From Ficedula albicollis (lineage: Eukaryota > Chordata > Aves > Passeriformes > Muscicapidae), in contig NC_021673.1 of NCBI RefSeq assembly GCF_000247815.1, positions 1 through 64,000 of the forward strand: a stretch of DNA of 64,000 nt, read 5' to 3'. The position numbers were made by a program, and so were the translations under genes. The notes beneath the pieces were generated by a model that was not told the DNA's origin, made no database searches, and was given only the letters and a program-made list of their open reading frames with translations. This document shows positions 25,690 to 38,889 of this stretch, piece after piece (within the stretch, counting starts at the first letter, position 1; each line of letters opens with the position of its first letter).

Positions 25690-28400
25690 TATGCACAAGG
25701 GAAAAGTACACATCCAGTTTAAGTTCAAGATTTGAGGAAGCCACAGGAAAGGTGATAGTTACACATTTAATAGGGAATCTCCGTGTTTTGTGCAGTTGTA
25801 CCGGTTGTATTAGAATTTAAGATTCTGTTACATGTACGAAAATACATTGAAGAGCTGAATCGGAAAATTCCTTTCAAAACCTCCTGGCTATACAAACATG
25901 CTAAAATTCACTGAAAATGCAGGAAGATAAGAAGCTGCCAAGCCTGAGAAGTGATATATCTTGTACTTCTGGACTAGATATTTGAGAAATCATTGTGAGA
26001 AAAGCATGATATGATGTCCTTTCTGGCTTCAACCTAGGCAGATTGCTAAAATTCAGTGGAACTCTATTGCAACATAAATGTCTTTCATAGTTGCATTAGT
26101 TCAGATTTGTAAATGGCAGTCACAAATACAGCTCATGCTGCAAACTATTGCTGGGGACATCTCTGCCCATCTGCATTCTACCATCATGCAGCATCTGGTA
26201 ATAATCCTCCTGCAGACACACCTGAACATAGTGACACACACACAACGGCTGCCTTACCCTGCTCCTCACCTCACCTGCCTCCACCCTCAGCAAACACAGG
26301 GCAGCTCCAGCTTGCTGGGAGACCTGACTGAAGGAGGGCACTCTGCTTCATCCCTAACCCAGCTGCTCAATTCTGCCAGAAATACAATCATGCCTGTACA
26401 CTGTCATTTTTACAGACTACCTGAAGTTTCCCAGTCACTGTAGTGGCTTATAGCTGTGTCATTTCTCATTTCCCTTCCTTCCATGCACCATGTGGAAACC
26501 CAGCCATTAAGCCTGATGCATGGATTCCAGAAAAGATTAATACCAAATTACGTTGGGACTCTAATCTTCAATATCTGTGCATAACACAATGTCAAAAAGG
26601 CCACAGTTGCCAAGTTAATGCTGACAAAACAGCGTAAGCAAGGAGCAATTTTCTAAAGCTTTCACATACACATAGGAGAGAATGAAGTTCCATACAGCAG
26701 ATTATACAGCATAATCTGGCACAGAGGAATGGGGAAGGCAGAGATGTATGGCTGAAGAGGAACAGGAAAATTACTACATTTTGCCAAATCTGGGGAAGAC
26801 AGTGGCAAGAGAGGTTTTATAGAAATGGAGCATCAACAGTATGCTCTGACAAGGGAACAGGATTCTCCAAAGTGCCATCAGAGCAGAAAATGACAGGTTT
26901 ACACAGGTAAGAATAATTAGATAGGCAGAAAAATATTCTTGTGAATCCATGTTTTCTCCATCCTTTCCCACAGGGTTTCTGTTGCCAAAGTGCTCTTTCA
27001 TAATATAATTATTTTAATAATCCCAAATCTCTATTTGGTGTGGCAGACTTGTGAAGGACTTCACATTTCCAAACTCAAAACTCTTCAAATTACCCTGCAC
27101 ATTTTATGCACCATTCCTAAATTCTACCCCCACCTAGATTACTTGCAGAACTGTACCTACATACACAAGCAGGCTTTTACCTAATAGACATCTAGTGCCA
27201 CCAGCACCACTGGCTTCTTGTAAGAGCTACCTGGGAACGGTTCTGTTTCCAGACATTTTGGGAGGCTATCCCCTCTTCCAGGTCCAGGAACTCGACAGTG
27301 GCATTTGAAGTTGCCCTACATACCCTTATCACCAACTTCATGCAGTGGAATTTAAAGAAAACAAATTTAGAAATCCTTAGCAAAATTTCAGAACCATGGC
27401 TCTACAGCCAGGAACAGTTATTTTGGAACCTCAAGCTCCTTCTCTCCTACCATGACTATTCTCTTGGCAGCAGATTCAAACTACCACTGAGCCTGTGAAG
27501 CAAGACTCTTGGTAGAGACCCAAGAGTAAAGTCTGAATCCTACCTGAAGAGATCTATCCAGTAAGTAATAACCAGCATGCACAGCTATATTGCTATCACA
27601 GGGACGCCCAGTGTTGGAAGATGCCAGTTCAGAGATGAGATTTAGTCCAAACTGAGCTCAAGAAAGACACCAACCAACATGGTGCTGCAGAGTACAGGCC
27701 ATTAAGTCTCTTCAGCTGCTGACACACACCAAAAACCACTGCATTTGGTTCACTCTCAGTACCTCTGTGTTCCACAATAATGTCAAGTTCATATCCAGAA
27801 GGCTCTCAGAATGACGTATTCTTTCATCTCCAATTGAGCAACTCCATCTAATCCAGGCAAGCAGTGATAAAATTCATCAGCAACTTGATTGCTCTGCAGC
27901 TTAAATAAAGCAGTGGCAAGAAGCCACTGTCCTTCAATAAATTCTGCAAATTTCTTAGCCATGTGCTTTATCGCACAGGCCTAAAATCTGTTCTACTCTC
28001 TGTATGGTGGATTCTCAGAGAACAGCAGAGCAAGCAACCAAACAAGTCTCAGTAGCTGGGAGCAAAAACTAAAGAGAAGATTTACAGCCCTAAGGCAAAA
28101 AGAAAACATCATACTTCATCTCTTCAGACATGCCAGAACTTTACTACCCAAAAAGGCAAAGCTAAGCAGGGGGAATTTCACAAAGCCTTGATTAACATAG
28201 TGAATCAAATCATCTGTTGTCCAAAAATCAGTAAATGCTTGTTCTCTAAGAGTAAGACACAGATCTTTGACTCAGCTTCAGCAAAAGGAACTTTAAACAG
28301 CAGTCATATTAAAATGAAAAGTCTTCCCCTAAACCCATTGTATTTCACTTACAATTTCTCTTTAAGAAAATGAAGAGGAAAAAAAGTAATTATATGTAAC
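25690..28400. other. First part of intron 4, nothing recognised
   Basis: About 2.7 kb of unique-looking intron between exon 5 and a CR1 element. No exon or known repeat was recognised. Confidence 0.45.
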
Positions 28401-28410
28401 AGATGAGTAG

Positions 28411-28952
28411 TCACAGAATCACAGAATAATGAGGTTGGAAGAGACCTCTAAGATCATCGAGTCCAACCTATGTCCTAACACCTCAACTCAGAGTCTAGAC
28501 TATAGCACCAAGTGCCATGTCCAGCCTTTTCTTAAACACATCCAGAGACGATGATTCCACCACCTCTTTGGGAAGAGCATTCCAGTACTTTATTACTCTT
28601 TCGGTGAAAAATTTTTTCCTAACATCCAACCTGTACCTTCCCTGACGTAGCCTGAGACTGTGTCTTCTGGTTCTGTCAGTGCTGCCCGGTGGAAGGGACT
28701 GACCCCACCTGTCCACAGCCTCCCTTCAGGAAGTTGTAGAGAGCAATAAGGTCACCTCTGAGCCTCCTCTTCTCCAGGCTAAACAACCCCAGCTCCTTCA
28801 AACGTTCCTCATAAGGCTTGTGTTCCAAGCCCTTCACCAGCCTTGTTGCCCTCCTCTGGACACTTTCAAGCATCTCAACATTCTTCCTAAACTGAGGGCC
28901 CCAGAACTGGACACAGTACTCAAGATGTGGTCTCACCAGTGCCAAGTACAGC
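28411..28952 (-). mobile_element. CR1 LINE 3' fragment with reverse transcriptase C-terminus
   Basis: It starts TCACAGAATCACAGAAT, the reverse complement of the CR1 terminus. On the minus strand, frames at about 28676-28945 and 28495-28716 encode CR1 reverse transcriptase C-terminal motifs ([60 protein letters not shown]). The two frames overlap, so a frameshift separates them. It is one of the less decayed CR1 copies in the window and is 5'-truncated in intron 4. Confidence 0.93.
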
Positions 28953-29389
28953 TGTCTATTTAGTCATGTCAGCAACGAACTCCTGCAAAGGCCTCAGCAC
29001 AGCTGCAGGGAGAGCTCATGGGAAATCAAACAGACCTGAATGGGAGCCTGACAGGAATGGTGGAGCAGCACACCTACAGCTTGCTTCTCTCCAAGTTCTC
29101 TGATGTCATCTTCACAGAAATCAATACTGCTTTAAGTTCAAGTAAATGGGTGAAATGCTGGAGATCTGTCAAATCCTTCAGAAAACTTCCCTGGTTTACA
29201 GTGTTACTTTTTTTTCCCCATTAGTATTGAATCCCTAACAAGTTGAATCAGGAAGTATCTGATGATGCCATGACCTGTGTACTATCCTCCAGACAAATCT
29301 CCATCAACTGCTGAAGTTAGTGTCCTTCAATGAACTCTCAGGCTGGACATAAAACCTCCAGGACACTTCCAGGGAAGTTGTGCTTGAGT

Positions 29390-29470
29390 TGTGCATATAG
29401 AGTAAATGTTTCCTTGTCTCACAGAAAAAAAAAAAAACCAACAAAAAAAAAACCAACAAAAAAGAACTTT
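29390..29470. repeat. A-rich low-complexity stretch
   Basis: Runs of 10-12 A separated by CCAAC units. Simple sequence only. Confidence 0.7.
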
Positions 29471-31210
29471 TTAGGAAGCAAAATGAACAGTGGTAGCATG
29501 GAAACTAAAAATCAGGAGACAGAAAAAACAATGACCACTGTCTAATCATTATAAAAAACCCAAATGAAACAAAGAGCATCCATATCAGAGCTGGAATATA
29601 GAGGCATCTCACTCAGAGCAGTAGCAAGATATGTCAAAATTTGTAGAGGAAAAAAATTAGTTAGGTAACTCCCAAAAAAAAAAATGGACAAGAACTTAAA
29701 AACGGTCAACCCAAACCAGAAAAACCAGTGACTTGGTAAACTACACAAGCATCATGAATAAGAAAAGGAACGAGACAGTATTTACTGAGTTCAAAATTGC
29801 ACCAACACATGAAAAACACCTGTAGACAGTTTTATAAAAGCTTAAACAACAACAAAAGTCAAAAAAAGGTGAAGCAAATGCAACTGAAGAATAAAATGGA
29901 AATTAGTATGCACAATAGTCTACAAAATCAGTTGTAGCAGCCTATTTGGTTTTTGTATATTGTGCTTTTTCAGAAAAGAATGAGGAGTTGAATACTGACA
30001 GGTAATAAGAAGAAGCCAGGTGCACTGAAAAATTCTTTTTCTACACTGATTGGGAGGAATTAATTTTTTACCTGAGAAAAGAGAGCATTAAAGAACCTGA
30101 AAGACATATTTAAAACACTGACTGATTCAAGAAGGAAATTAAGTGTTCGGACTTTCCTTTTCTCATAATGCAAAAAGCAGAACACATAAAATTATGCCAC
30201 AAGACAAGTGCTTCAGAAAAAAACCAAATTCCTTTCTGGCAATGATTTGATATCAATTCCTCAGTCATCTTAAAACCTGAAAGTGGGGGAAAAAAATCTC
30301 AATTCAGGAAACTAGGGAGAGAGACACTATAATGGTATTCTGATACTACTACTGGCTTTTCACCTGAAAATTGAGAACCTGGAAGCAAATAATTTAGTTT
30401 TGAAACTGCAACTATACACTTATCTGGTAAACTGAATGTCTCACAGCAGTTCACTGTAAAAGAGTGATGGTCCCTGGATGACAGTCTTTGGTTTGGGTGA
30501 GACAAAAGTACTGTCTGTGGTGCCAGCACTTGGAGTAGGAGCCTTGCTGGTGACATGGGTCATCCCTCTTTCAGCTGGGAGACCCTGGTTCAAGCTTTGG
30601 GATGAAAATCATCTCAGTCTTAAAATTACGTTTATGGCCACAACTGTCTATCTCAGGCTTACACAACGGAGAGAAATTTTTTTAGAGTGTTATTTATCTA
30701 TACTCTTTTGAACATCCACTTCTCTATGAGAAGAACTGTGCCCTGAACACCACTGCCTACACCAACCTAATCTCTCAACTACGAATAGAGTGGAGAGTAA
30801 CTCACATATAAATGAATAAAATGACTATGTCTGCACTTAGCCAAATAAATCCCACTCCCAAAGTCCACCATGGCCTTAGTGCTGCATAGATTTTCAGTAA
30901 TTCATTCTTTAATGACATCTACTGGTCTGGAGTTGAGTGTATAATTTCTGTTTCCTCCAGGCCATGGAGCTTGCTGTATCTATCAAACAGCCCTGACTGC
31001 CTGGCTACCTTTCTGAATTCTGACGATGCGGGTCTTCCATGAAGTGAGTACAAGGACTCTTGCTAATGCTGCTTTGCAGACAAGGAATTCTGAGACTCTC
31101 ATGACAGATGCAATCCAAGAATGCAGGACTGGCTGAAGAAGATGAGAGAACACAGCAGCGCCCAACCAGCAGCACACTGCCGAGGCAGGAGCTAAACTGG
31201 AAAAGCTGGC

Positions 31211-31290
31211 AGACGAAGGGGGCTGCTGGTAGATGAAGGGGGCTGCCAGCAGATGAAGGGGGCTGCTGGCAGCTGAAGGGGGCTGCCAGC
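31211..31290. repeat. 20-bp minisatellite, four copies
   Basis: Four tandem copies of AGATGAAGGGGGCTGCYRGY (31211-31230, 31231-31250, 31251-31270, 31271-31290). The last five bases alternate between CTGGT/C and CCAGC, so neighbouring units form short inverted repeats (GCTGC...GCAGC type). Confidence 0.9.
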
Positions 31291-31899
31291 AGTTGTCAAA
31301 GCAGCTGACAGGTGGGGAAGGCCATTTCTCCTTCAACAGCTGCACAAACCCCAGGTCTCCTCACTTCTTGAGCCATCCCACGGCTGTTCCCACCTGGTTC
31401 AAGAGTGCAACTGCTTTCAGGAGATCCAAGTAGGATCAAAAGGCCAAACATACTTTATGCACTGACCTCACCAAAAAAAAAAAAACCACAAACCTTAAAC
31501 CACTTCCCCCTAAAATTCCGAATAGTTAGTCTTCAGACAGAAAAAAGCCTGAGCAACACTAGACCATAAATCTGAAGTTCCCTACGACTGTTTTAGCTAC
31601 AGCTCAATCACTGTGATGAACACTGTAACTGCAACTACAACTGATAACTCTGAGAAATCCTGCACATTCCCTACACAATTTCACGCACCTCAGACAAATT
31701 CATATTTCTTCCAGGATTTCTATTGCTGTTACCAATTCTGCAACTATAATAAAACGGAAATACTTAACATTTATAAAAACCCAAGTTTATCTAGGTTTAG
31801 CTCTATTTTGACAGGTCTGGTACCTATATGCTAGGACTACCTACACATTAATTTGAAAAGCATTTGTTTGATCATTCTGTAGATGTTAACTAAGTAACT

Positions 31900-32125
31900 G
31901 ATATTGAAAATGTGCTGAATCCTAATGTGGAGGTCCAGGGTATTTCCCTGGCTCCTCTGGAGATGCAAGAACCGCCCTGGCAGACCCCTTTGAGACCCCC
32001 GAGTGATGTCCAAGAGCCCCAGGGGTTGGATTTGGCTCCCTGGGAAAGTTTACCAACACTGAGGGAAGAGATGCAAGCTGTGAAAATAAGTAGAATTAGA
32101 AGTGTTAGAATTAAGTGAATTAGAG
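31900..32125 (+). mobile_element. Remnant of ERV internal region upstream of its 3' LTR
   Basis: A G/C-richer stretch directly before the LTR at 32126. A short open frame (31912-32118) encodes a Pro- and Glu-rich peptide beginning MLNPNVEVQGISL that is not recognised as a retroviral protein domain. I call it an ERV remnant from its position only. No gag, pol or env domains are visible. Confidence 0.45.
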
Positions 32126-32534
32126 TGTTAGAATGTAGAATAAGTAGGTTTTTTGATTGTTTATATTAAGGGCCATGTGGTCAAGATGGAGGATCCTGGG
32201 TGTGGTGGGTTTTTTCCTCCTTCTCCTTCATGTCATCCATGTTGGGGATGCATCCTGGGAACCACAGATTGGATGGGGAAAGAACTGGGCATTGTAATGA
32301 GATTGCATGGCATTGGGAAGTAATTGTAAATATAGGATACGTAGTTTAGGGTATAAAAGATGTGGCTCTGCCTCCCAGACGACACTCCTGTCATGGTCAC
32401 CTTGTAGAGCAGACCTGTGTCGGCCTGGCTGAAACATTTTGTAGATAAGATAAAATAAACAACCTTGAAAGAGCCAAAGATTGTCTTGGAGCAATCCTTC
32501 ACCGGTGACTTCAAGAAAGCCTGAAATCTAAAAC
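32126..32534 (+). mobile_element. Avian endogenous retrovirus LTR
   Basis: It begins TGTTAGAATGTAG and ends near TCTAAAACA. It carries a TATA box (TATAAAAG, 32352-32359), a poly(A) signal (AATAAA, 32454-32459) about 100 bases downstream, and a U5-like tail. The U3-R-U5 order is therefore intact in + orientation. TGTTAG also occurs 23 bases upstream (32103), so the exact left end is uncertain. No matching 5' LTR was found in the window, so this is a truncated provirus or a lone 3' end in intron 4. Confidence 0.8.
32352..32359 (+). promoter_or_regulatory. TATA box of the ERV LTR
   Basis: TATAAAAG, correctly placed upstream of the LTR poly(A) signal. Confidence 0.7.
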
Positions 32535-33239
32535 AACCTGCATGTCCTTTCTGAGGTGATCTCGGGTCTAAAGAGACCCTCAGACAGTGACATCCTAAAT
32601 GGAAACAGAATTTTCTGTCTACAGTTTCTGTAGAGTGTTGTGCCTCCTACACTCTTCCCTATCCCAGACACCGAATATCTCCATTGCGCAGCTTACAGCT
32701 AGAACCTTGTTATTTCTGGTTAACTCCCTCTTTAAAGAGTTTGCCACAGAATAAATAACTCCCTCCTGATTTACGAATTCAAGTCAAAGTCTTCAACCAC
32801 CTTTAAATATGGCCAGATTCAAAGGTAGTTTAAAAGAATGGTGTTCTACCCCTACCAAGAAGGTAAGATAAATTATTCCTTCTGAGAGTACAATCTATGT
32901 GCAACACTTTTTAAGAGTGAACTCATGATTTAGACCATCCACAATCCAGTTTCCGACCTATCTAGGTTTTAATGGAACTTAATTGTTTCTTTTTTTGTTC
33001 ATTTCTTTCATATATATCAATTGGAAAAACACCAAGAAGTAAAAGCCCTCCATTTTTTCAGATACCTGTACAGTGACAAAGACAACAGAATATTGATCTT
33101 TGTTGGGCTGACCCCCATCACTGCTGTACAGACAAGATTGACAGCTTTATGTCACAGCAGACATACAGCTACAAAACCCTTCATTCTATGGGAATTTTTA
33201 GAGGAATACAGTATGAGCTACCCAAAACAGTCATAAGAA

Positions 33240-33437
33240 CTTAAATGAGACATGGAAAGAAATTATTCATAATGAGAGTAGGCAAAAATGTAACAGACTG
33301 CCTGACAAGGCTGTGAAACCTCCATTCTTACAGATTTTCAAAACTCAACAAAGCCTTGACAACTCTATTTTTAGCAGAAGGTTGAACTAGATAACTTCCA
33401 GTTTCCTCCTATCTCAACTCTTCCACAATTCCAATGA
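33240..33437 (+). mobile_element. Degenerate CR1 3' fragment
   Basis: It contains AAGGCTGTGAAACCTCCATT, a TTTTCAAAACTCAACAAAGC-type stretch and AGAAGGTTGAACTAGATAAC, then a decayed CR1 terminus (TTCCACAATTCCAATG). Heavily diverged. Confidence 0.55.
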
Positions 33438-33960
33438 ATAGACTCAGAAAACTTCGACCATTTCACTGTGATATTAGGAAGAGAAGTGCTGGACTTGATT
33501 TATTAAAAACTGCAGAAAATATCCATTCTTTTCTTACACGAATTATAATTTCTGTAAGTAATTCTTCCCATTGTATGTTCTGTTATGCTGCAAGTTCCAT
33601 TTTTGACCAAATTTGAATTGGAAACGTAATACATACCTTCAGCACACTCCTCTAATCCCTTAGTTTCTCTTTTTTTATCATTTTAATACAAAGTTCCCAA
33701 ACCAGTGTTTATCTATCGTTTCTTTACCCCTAGGCTATTATTCCCCTTATTAAAGACTTTCAGAAGCTAGACCTGGTAATAGCCACAGTTTTCCCTACCA
33801 CTTTTCTACGCATGCTGATTCCCAGATGTTTGTGCTTTGGAGCTTTGACCCATTCCAAAGCATTTTTGCTAATGGGACTTTTACTGGAAAGGTATTTCCA
33901 CCATTTACTGCAATAATTACTTCCCTCCCCTCACACATCAACAAATTTTTCACAACATAC

Positions 33961-34083
33961 CTTCATTGGCCTCTTCAGCGCTTCCTGAATATCCACACGC
34001 TTCCGCATAATGGTCTGGTCTAGTTTGCGCTCAAAGGCCAAGAGATCCATGTAGGCCTGGGACTCAGGAACCAGCTCCCGGAT
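33961..34083 (-). CDS. SMARCD3: SMARCD3 coding exon 4
   Basis: This exon encodes residues 114-154 (41 codons, phase 0 at both ends). It contains [40 protein letters not shown] and a final [14 protein letters not shown] distinguishes SMARCD3 from SMARCD1, which has [13 protein letters not shown]. This conserved segment precedes the SWIB domain and is part of the core scaffold of the subunit. The acceptor AG is the complement of 34084-34085 and the donor GTATGT is at 33955-33960. Confidence 0.97.
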
Positions 34084-35159
34084 CTGAGAAGGAAGCAAGG
34101 AATATCCAAGCACTGGAAGCACGAATCTGCCGTGTTCCAGAACAGCAATACTGACACATTCCCAGCCCTGGACAGACGTGCCCAGAGGAGTCCTCCCTTC
34201 GACAGCAGCTCCCAGAGAGTGGGGCAGGTCCCAGTGCCATGGGACAAGCACATACTGGAAAGCGGGAGCACAGAACTGAGGCCACTGCATTCTGGAAGAG
34301 CCCACCTGACTCCACAAGGCCTGGATCATGGCTGTTTCCTTCGAGTGAGGCTTAGCTACCAGAAGCCAGGGAGCCACTAGTCTTGGCAAACCAAAGTACA
34401 CTGAATTTGTCCTGTTCGAAACTAGAAGAGTGCTGCATCTGTCTACACTAAAAGACAGATTTTAGTCTGAGAACACCCCTAGACTAAAAGGGGTTGGGGT
34501 GGGGAGGGGTAAATGTTCATGCTGACGTTTCAAAAACATGTGTTACCCACCGTAAGTAAAAACTGCCATGTAGGATGCCAACCTTTGTCAGCACATCCTC
34601 TTGACTGAAGTGGAATTGACCTGCACATCAAAGTTTCAACATCACAAGCTATCAGGTGTCAACTTATGATCCTGCCAACTTTCATTGGTATTTTAATACA
34701 TTAGTTAACCACATTAGTTCTGACGATCCTTCCTTTTTATTTTCTCTTTTACAAGGAAGTTAGCAGAGGACTGACTCTGAAGTAGGTTGGAAGGAAGACC
34801 TAATGAACGGAGCTTAGAAATGGGTAAGTATACCCTTAAATTAAAATGTTGGTTCTTAATCTGAAATAACTCATGCAGGAAAACCAATAAAACAAGGTAC
34901 TGTAAGGTACTAATTAAAATAGATCTATTGTACAACCTTTTTTATTTCTACAATGTTCACTCAAGCTTTCACGTATTTAACAAAAATATTTAACTGTTGT
35001 AACATTTCCATAGGAATTAAAAGTGAGTTGGTATTCCTGTTTTGCTTTAGAATCAGGATTAGTTACAGTTAAAATTACAGTTTATATCTGGTGTAAGACA
35101 CAAACACCTATGTGACAGACACCAGTCATGCACCTGTTCCCTGTGTCCTGCAAGGACAT

Positions 35160-35530
35160 GAAAATTATTGCACGAGGTCATGCCAACAGCTGGCTCTCCT
35201 AGTACTGCATCTCTGACAAGGTTCCAAAGTTGCTGCCTTTTAGTATCCCAAATAGTTCAAGGCAGAGCGTTCCAGAACCTCACCAGGCAATGTGGGAGGA
35301 AGAACATCCTTTTGTTCATTTGGAACCTGCCATGCATGAGTTTCACTTGATGTCATTTCCCTGCACTGCTTGAGCAGCAGAGGGCAGGCAGTCCCTAGGC
35401 ACCTTTGCCATATGTTTTACAGGTTTTTGTCATCCCTTTCTTAATGATTTTCTTTTCCAGGCTGAAGAAGAACGATTTCTCCCTGATGTATTTTTAGACT
35501 GATTAAGGTTATCAAATAAATGTCACTTTT
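35160..35530 (-). mobile_element. Ancient CR1-like remnant
   Basis: Words such as AGCGTTCCAGAACCTCACC, TTTGGAACCTGCCATGCATG and TTTTCCAGGCTGAAGAAG, in this order, recall the 3' half of old amniote CR1 copies in reverse orientation. Strongly diverged. Confidence 0.4.
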
Positions 35531-37245
35531 GACCTACTCTATTTGTTTTGCGATGGCAGAATACCTGCTCTACTTACTGCAAGACTGATACTTTGGAAAG
35601 CAGAAACCACAGAACAAAAACTCTGTTCTGCTCTAGCCAAACCATTATATTTTTAATTGCTTATATGCTTTCTCAAAATGTTAGTATCAGCAGAATAATA
35701 AAAGAACATGAGCACAAACAGCAAGCATTACCCTGAAAACATCACGGAATTGAGAGCCTGCAGAGTAAGGGCAGCGGGGCAGTGAGTGCAAATCTCACGA
35801 CACAACAGAACACCCCGATGTTTTTTTCCTGTTCTACACAGGCAGTTCCTTGCCTGAGGAAATTAATCATGGTGTGCTGCAGTCAATTAAAAATTCTGGA
35901 TCGAGAAAGTACTTGGCTTTATTGCCAAGTTCCATCAGACCAGTTCGTGAACCCCCCGGGCACATGGTGAAGCAGGGAGAGGCCTACAGAGTCCTTAAGA
36001 GACAGCCTGTACAACAGAGGTGACACAACCCTTCCAGCTGGTTCACAGGGCACTACATCCAGCATCTAACAAAAGCTCTAGGAAGTTTGTAGAAACAGAA
36101 GAAACCTTCAATAAATATATTTATTCCACACTTTTACATCTTTTATCACATGAAAGTGAAAGAGTTATTTTCTATTCCATTCCTACAACCAAACTGGATG
36201 CTAAATATTATAAGACGTTAAAAAGCACAAATATTTTTAAATCAGCCAAAGACAAAACTGCATCTAATTCCTTGAACTGCAAACGGCTGCAGGTTGGGAG
36301 AGCATTTGAGAGAAGAATTGTACCTGCTGTGTTTGTATTCTTCTCTAGGGATGTGTTATGGTCACAGCAAAGACGGGATTTTGGACTACATCAAAGGCTC
36401 ACTCAGGCCAGTTTTGGCAGCTCTCACAGTTCTTTTGCTTTCTCACCTTATTAATGAAATAATCTTTTGGAGGCATGATAGTGCTTATGTGATAAGGATC
36501 TGTGCAGCCTGCCTAATTCCTTCTCTTCCATGGTTTACCCTAACTGAAATGTACATAGTTCCATGCAGGTCTACACTCTTCTACAAAAGTTCTAACTATA
36601 AATGTGAAAAGAGTATTTCAGTACTTAAATTCTCCACTCTGGCCTTCATCTAATTGAAGAAACGGCAGAGAGGAACTAGCAGAAGCAGCATCTCGTCAGG
36701 CAAGGTTTTGAAATATATATAGTTATACTTTATCTTAGAATTCCATGGATAAATGGAAGAGATTACTATAAACATTAGTAAGACAGTGTCTTTCTTGAAG
36801 CTGAAGTTGTTTCTCTTTCTATTAAGAAAATTCAAACTTTTAAAGATAAGTAAAAAGCAATTATTACTAAATTATGCATTTTAATCCTTGATTTCCATAA
36901 GTTTTTTTATCAATGGTGACAAAAAAAATGGCTAACTTGCAAGTGAGGACAGCGAGGACAGTGGGGAAGGAATGGCATGATGGGAGAGTCTCTCACAATT
37001 TCCTTGTAGAAGCAGCACAATTGTGGGGACCCTGCCACACCTGCCTGTAAACAGATGTGCAAGGCTTGTGAGACAGAATCAGAAACCAAGGAACAGCTGC
37101 AACACTACAAATCCTGGGATACAAACAACATCTTTGGATAGCTGCTATGGCTGTCACATTACGATAGCTTGGAAGGCAGTAACAGCAGTCAGCAGGCTGG
37201 GGAAAGCAATGAGGAACTGAACTGAACTTCTTGCAGGAGGAAAGC

Positions 37246-38012
37246 TAAAGAAAAACCCAGGTCCGGGTCTGGTTCTGCCGCTCGTGTCAAAAGCCACAGG
37301 AAGGGCTCCACGTTGTCTTTGGCTCCATTGCTCCTGGCTGAGTCCTGTCCTCAGGCTCCCAGGACCCTGAGCCCAAAGCAATCAGGGCAGCAGGGCTGTG
37401 CAGAGGCACCCTGACAGGCTGCAGAAACAGGACGGCACTCCAGCACGGTGAAGTTCAGCACAGGAACAGCTCTGCTCCTGGCACAGAATGACACCGTGCA
37501 GGGGGACAGGTGGGCGTCGGCGGCGTAGAAAACAGGTTGGCAGCAGAGGACTTGGGGGCCCTGATGGACGGACAACAAGTGCAGAAGGAGTCTGTGGGGT
37601 AAGGCAGCCACAGCAAAGGCCAGCTGCAAAAGGGACTGTACTAGCGCAGGTGTTGCCATCAAGGCCAGGAAAGAGGCTCTTCCTTGCTAGGCCACGCTGC
37701 TGAAACTGGATCTGGACTGGTGGGCACAGCACCACAAAGATGTGACACTCTGGAACAAGGCCTGCAGAGAGGCTCAGTAGGATGGGGGCTGGAGCACAGA
37801 CCTGCTGAGAGAAGCTGCAAGAGCTTCTCCAGCCTGCAGAAGAAAAGGGAAAAGGAGATTGCCTGGCAGAGTGCGACAGCCACATGCACGGGTGAAGCAC
37901 AGACAGGGCCAGTCTCCCCTTGGAGGTGCATGAGATTAGGGTGAGAGGCAACTGAAACTCACTGCAGTATGAGCAATTCACTCCCTATAAAGGAACTGGT
38001 TTGTAAAAAAAA
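37246..38012 (+). repeat. 0.76-kb unclassified dispersed repeat, copy 2
   Basis: Second copy of the element at 13599, offset by 23,647 bases and in the same orientation. It begins at TAAAGAAAAACCCAGG and ends in eight A, after which the flank differs completely (CCTCTGAC here, CATAATGG in copy 1). It lies in intron 3, and a CR1 fragment starts about 30 bases beyond its end. No clear target-site duplication was seen. Confidence 0.8.
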
Positions 38013-38044
38013 CCTCTGACAAAACAGAACACATGATGGTACTA

Positions 38045-38235
38045 AAACCTTGGAACAGGCTGCCAAAAAATGCTCTGGAGTGTCCATCCTTGGCTGGAGG
38101 TATTCAGAATCCGTATGGACAAGGCCCTGAGCAAGCTGATGCAATTGGAATATGTTCTGTAAAATAGCTGGCCTGCACAACCTCCACAGGTCCTATGGTT
38201 GTGCACCTCCAAGGTTCCAGAAAAAATCCAGTACA
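38045..38235 (+). mobile_element. CR1 3' fragment next to repeat copy 2
   Basis: It contains CCTTGGAACAGGCTGCC, TGGAGTGTCCATCCTTGGCT, GGAGGTATTCAGAATCCG and GACAAGGCCCTGAGCAAGCT, which are CR1 3'-end words in + orientation. It begins about 30 bases after the A run of the 0.76-kb repeat. Confidence 0.75.
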
Positions 38236-38889
38236 TAAAATTGGATCTATTTCATGCAGGAACAATTGAAGCTGCATTTCTCACTGCCTAAGCAGGACAA
38301 ACAAAGCTGTTTCAGGAATCTTGTTAAAAAAAAACAAACAAAACACCAACATAAAAACCACTAATAAATAGGGATTTGGCAGCTTCTTTAGAATTAGGCT
38401 ACCCTAGAACTCCCATCTTCAAGAGAGGTAACGAAATTCAAGATCTCTTACTCTCCCAAGTCTGACAAGCTTGATTTGATCCTTAGCCCTTTTTTTACTG
38501 CCTATGGCAGATGACATGACCCATACATTTCACAGGTATTGCTGACAACCAGAATTTTTATATGTTAAGTGTCAGTGACTTAAGTCTGACTCAGCAGCTA
38601 CTGGACAGTTTCCCTACTAGGAAACTTTAGCCTACAGCTTATTGACAAAAGTGTCTCTACCATTGATGCTTCTATGGCGGTCAAAGAAAGACAGTTGAGG
38701 GCTGACACTCCTTATAAATCACAACTGTGGTACCCTGCGACCCCTGAGAGTGTGTGGTTTGACGAGGATTTCTTATTGACTACCACAGGGCCAGTAACAC
38801 AGTCCAGTAAATTGGCAAAAGCAATCCATGTTCTTTGTCCTCCTCTCTCAGAAGCTGGCTAGACATTGCTGTTGCTAGGTCCCCTCAGA

